Part shown: piece after piece, positions 5,515 to 6,143 of the stretch | Numbering within the stretch: the first letter of the stretch is position 1 | Layout: each line of letters begins with the position of its first letter | Assembly (NCBI GenBank): GCA_028710055.1 | Contig: JAQUSX010000051.1 | Span: 1-6,143 of the forward strand | From: Clostridia bacterium | GTDB lineage: Bacteria; Bacillota; Clostridia; Christensenellales; CAG-314 | Length of the DNA: 6,143 nt | Direction of reading: 5' to 3' | Notes under the pieces: generated by a model | Seen by the model: the letters and a program-made list of their open reading frames with translations, nothing else | Databases searched by the model: none | What the model was told of the DNA's origin: nothing | Made by a program: the position numbers and the translations under genes

Positions 5515-6143
5515 TTAATCTATCGGGGCGACTATGACTTCGGCTGTTTTTTCGAGTTTTACCCTTTCGTTATGAAGTCTCGTCGCGAAAATCAAAGGAA
5601 TAATTGATAACAAAGCCAATACCGCCGAGCCGATAAACAAATAATGCGTCGGCAGACTTTCAGTATAGACCATACCGTTTATGCCGATAATATCGCGCGA
5701 CGCGCCTGTCGCTTCTATAATCGGTTGCGCGATAAGCGAACCCAAAACCATCGGGAAAAGCACAAAGAATAATATCCTTATGCCCTCAAACTGTCCCCTT
5801 TGCTCGTCTGGATAGAGTTTTTTCTGCCAAACCATATACGTTTGAATACTGCATACGTAACCTATACCCAGTAAGGTTATGCCAATAAGTATAGGAAGGT
5901 TTTTAATATTAAACACGTCCGAATAACCAGCAACGACTCTATTCGGGTCAAGTCCGCTGCCGTCGCCTACAACGAAAAAGATATATAACGCGCCGATAAT
6001 GGTAACCGCTATCGAAAAAAACGCAACTATAGGCGAGCGGTTTTTGTTGATAAGGAATATCGCGGGTATCGAGATAAGCGTTGCTATAATTAGCGGAATG
6101 CCTAAGAGCATACCCGCGTTGCCTTCGCCAAACTGCAAACTGA
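5515..6143 (-). CDS. MFS-type membrane transporter, C-terminal part only
   Basis: This is the C-terminal 209 codons of an integral membrane transporter; the reading frame is still open at the right edge, so the start lies outside the window. Five hydrophobic segments can be seen, counted from the first whole codon, at about 10-31, 37-59, 81-103, 123-142 and 166-186. A charged cytoplasmic-type loop, KLYPDEQRGQFEGIR (108-122), separates the third from the fourth. That loop resembles the PxxxRGxxxG loop that joins helices 10 and 11 in major facilitator transporters, so the visible part would be helices 8-12. A long loop (about 60-80) between the first two pairs and a short charged tail ending in APID complete it. 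The substrate cannot be inferred. The gene converges on spoIIID and shares its terminator. A TTG at 6138-6136 could be mistaken for the start. Confidence 0.75.
   Translation of the reverse strand, partial: SLQFGEGNAGMLLGIPLIIATLISIPAIFLINKNRSPIVAFFSIAVTIIGALYIFFVVGDGSGLDPNRVVAGYSDVFNIKNLPILIGITLLGIGYVCSIQTYMVWQKKLYPDEQRGQFEGIRILFFVLFPMVLGSLIAQPIIEATGASRDIIGINGMVYTESLPTHYLFIGSAVLALLSIIPLIFATRLHNERVKLEKTAEVIVAPID

Noticed and set aside
6136..6138. TTG as start codon of the transporter gene
   Set aside because: The reading frame continues without a stop to the window edge, and the visible part holds only about five of an expected twelve membrane segments, so this codon is an internal leucine.
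1..6143. tRNA, rRNA, CRISPR array, insertion sequence or riboswitch
   Set aside because: No cloverleaf-like stretch, regularly spaced repeats, transposase motifs or terminal inverted repeats were recognised by eye on either strand.

Overview
The window looks like chromosomal DNA from an endospore-forming member of the Clostridia, probably an uncultured lineage. A clear SpoIIID, the sporulation regulator of the mother cell, is the strongest indicator. Low-to-moderate GC, A/T-rich intergenic gaps, strong GGAGG-type ribosome binding sites and TATAAT-type promoters agree with that. No mobile element, CRISPR array, tRNA or rRNA was seen. Species-level placement is not possible from the sequence alone.

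Layout. The left two thirds (1-4252) is one co-directional minus-strand block. Read in the direction of transcription it holds a patatin-like phospholipase (4252-3416), a membrane-anchored ComEC-type metallo-beta-lactamase-fold protein (3358-2075), chorismate synthase aroC (2007-955) and 3-dehydroquinate synthase aroB (924 to beyond the left edge). The gaps are 57, 67 and 30 nt and contain no convincing terminator. The block could therefore be one transcript, with a possible extra weak promoter in front of aroC. Two shikimate-pathway enzymes sit together, so further aromatic amino-acid genes may lie to the left.

A 116-nt divergent intergenic region (4253-4368) carries a plausible sigma-A-type promoter for each direction and separates this block from the plus-strand genes. 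Those are a TtcA-family tRNA thiolation enzyme (4369-5121) and spoIIID (5190-5435). A strong hairpin flanked by A and T tracts (5442-5475) ends spoIIID and also serves the convergent gene on its right. That gene is the C-terminal part of a major-facilitator-type membrane transporter (5515 to beyond the right edge).

Most genes are ordinary housekeeping genes. The least expected structure is around the spoIIID start. A perfect 14-bp inverted repeat brackets the ribosome binding site and start codon, and its left arm overlaps a tandem TTTYGACA repeat spaced by exactly 10 bp. These sites partly resemble the known SpoIIID recognition core and may be an autoregulatory operator or an RNA structure. 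The two shikimate enzymes are also divergent: AroC has substitutions in all three family signature regions, and AroB has a shortened N-terminus, although catalytic and metal-binding residues are retained.
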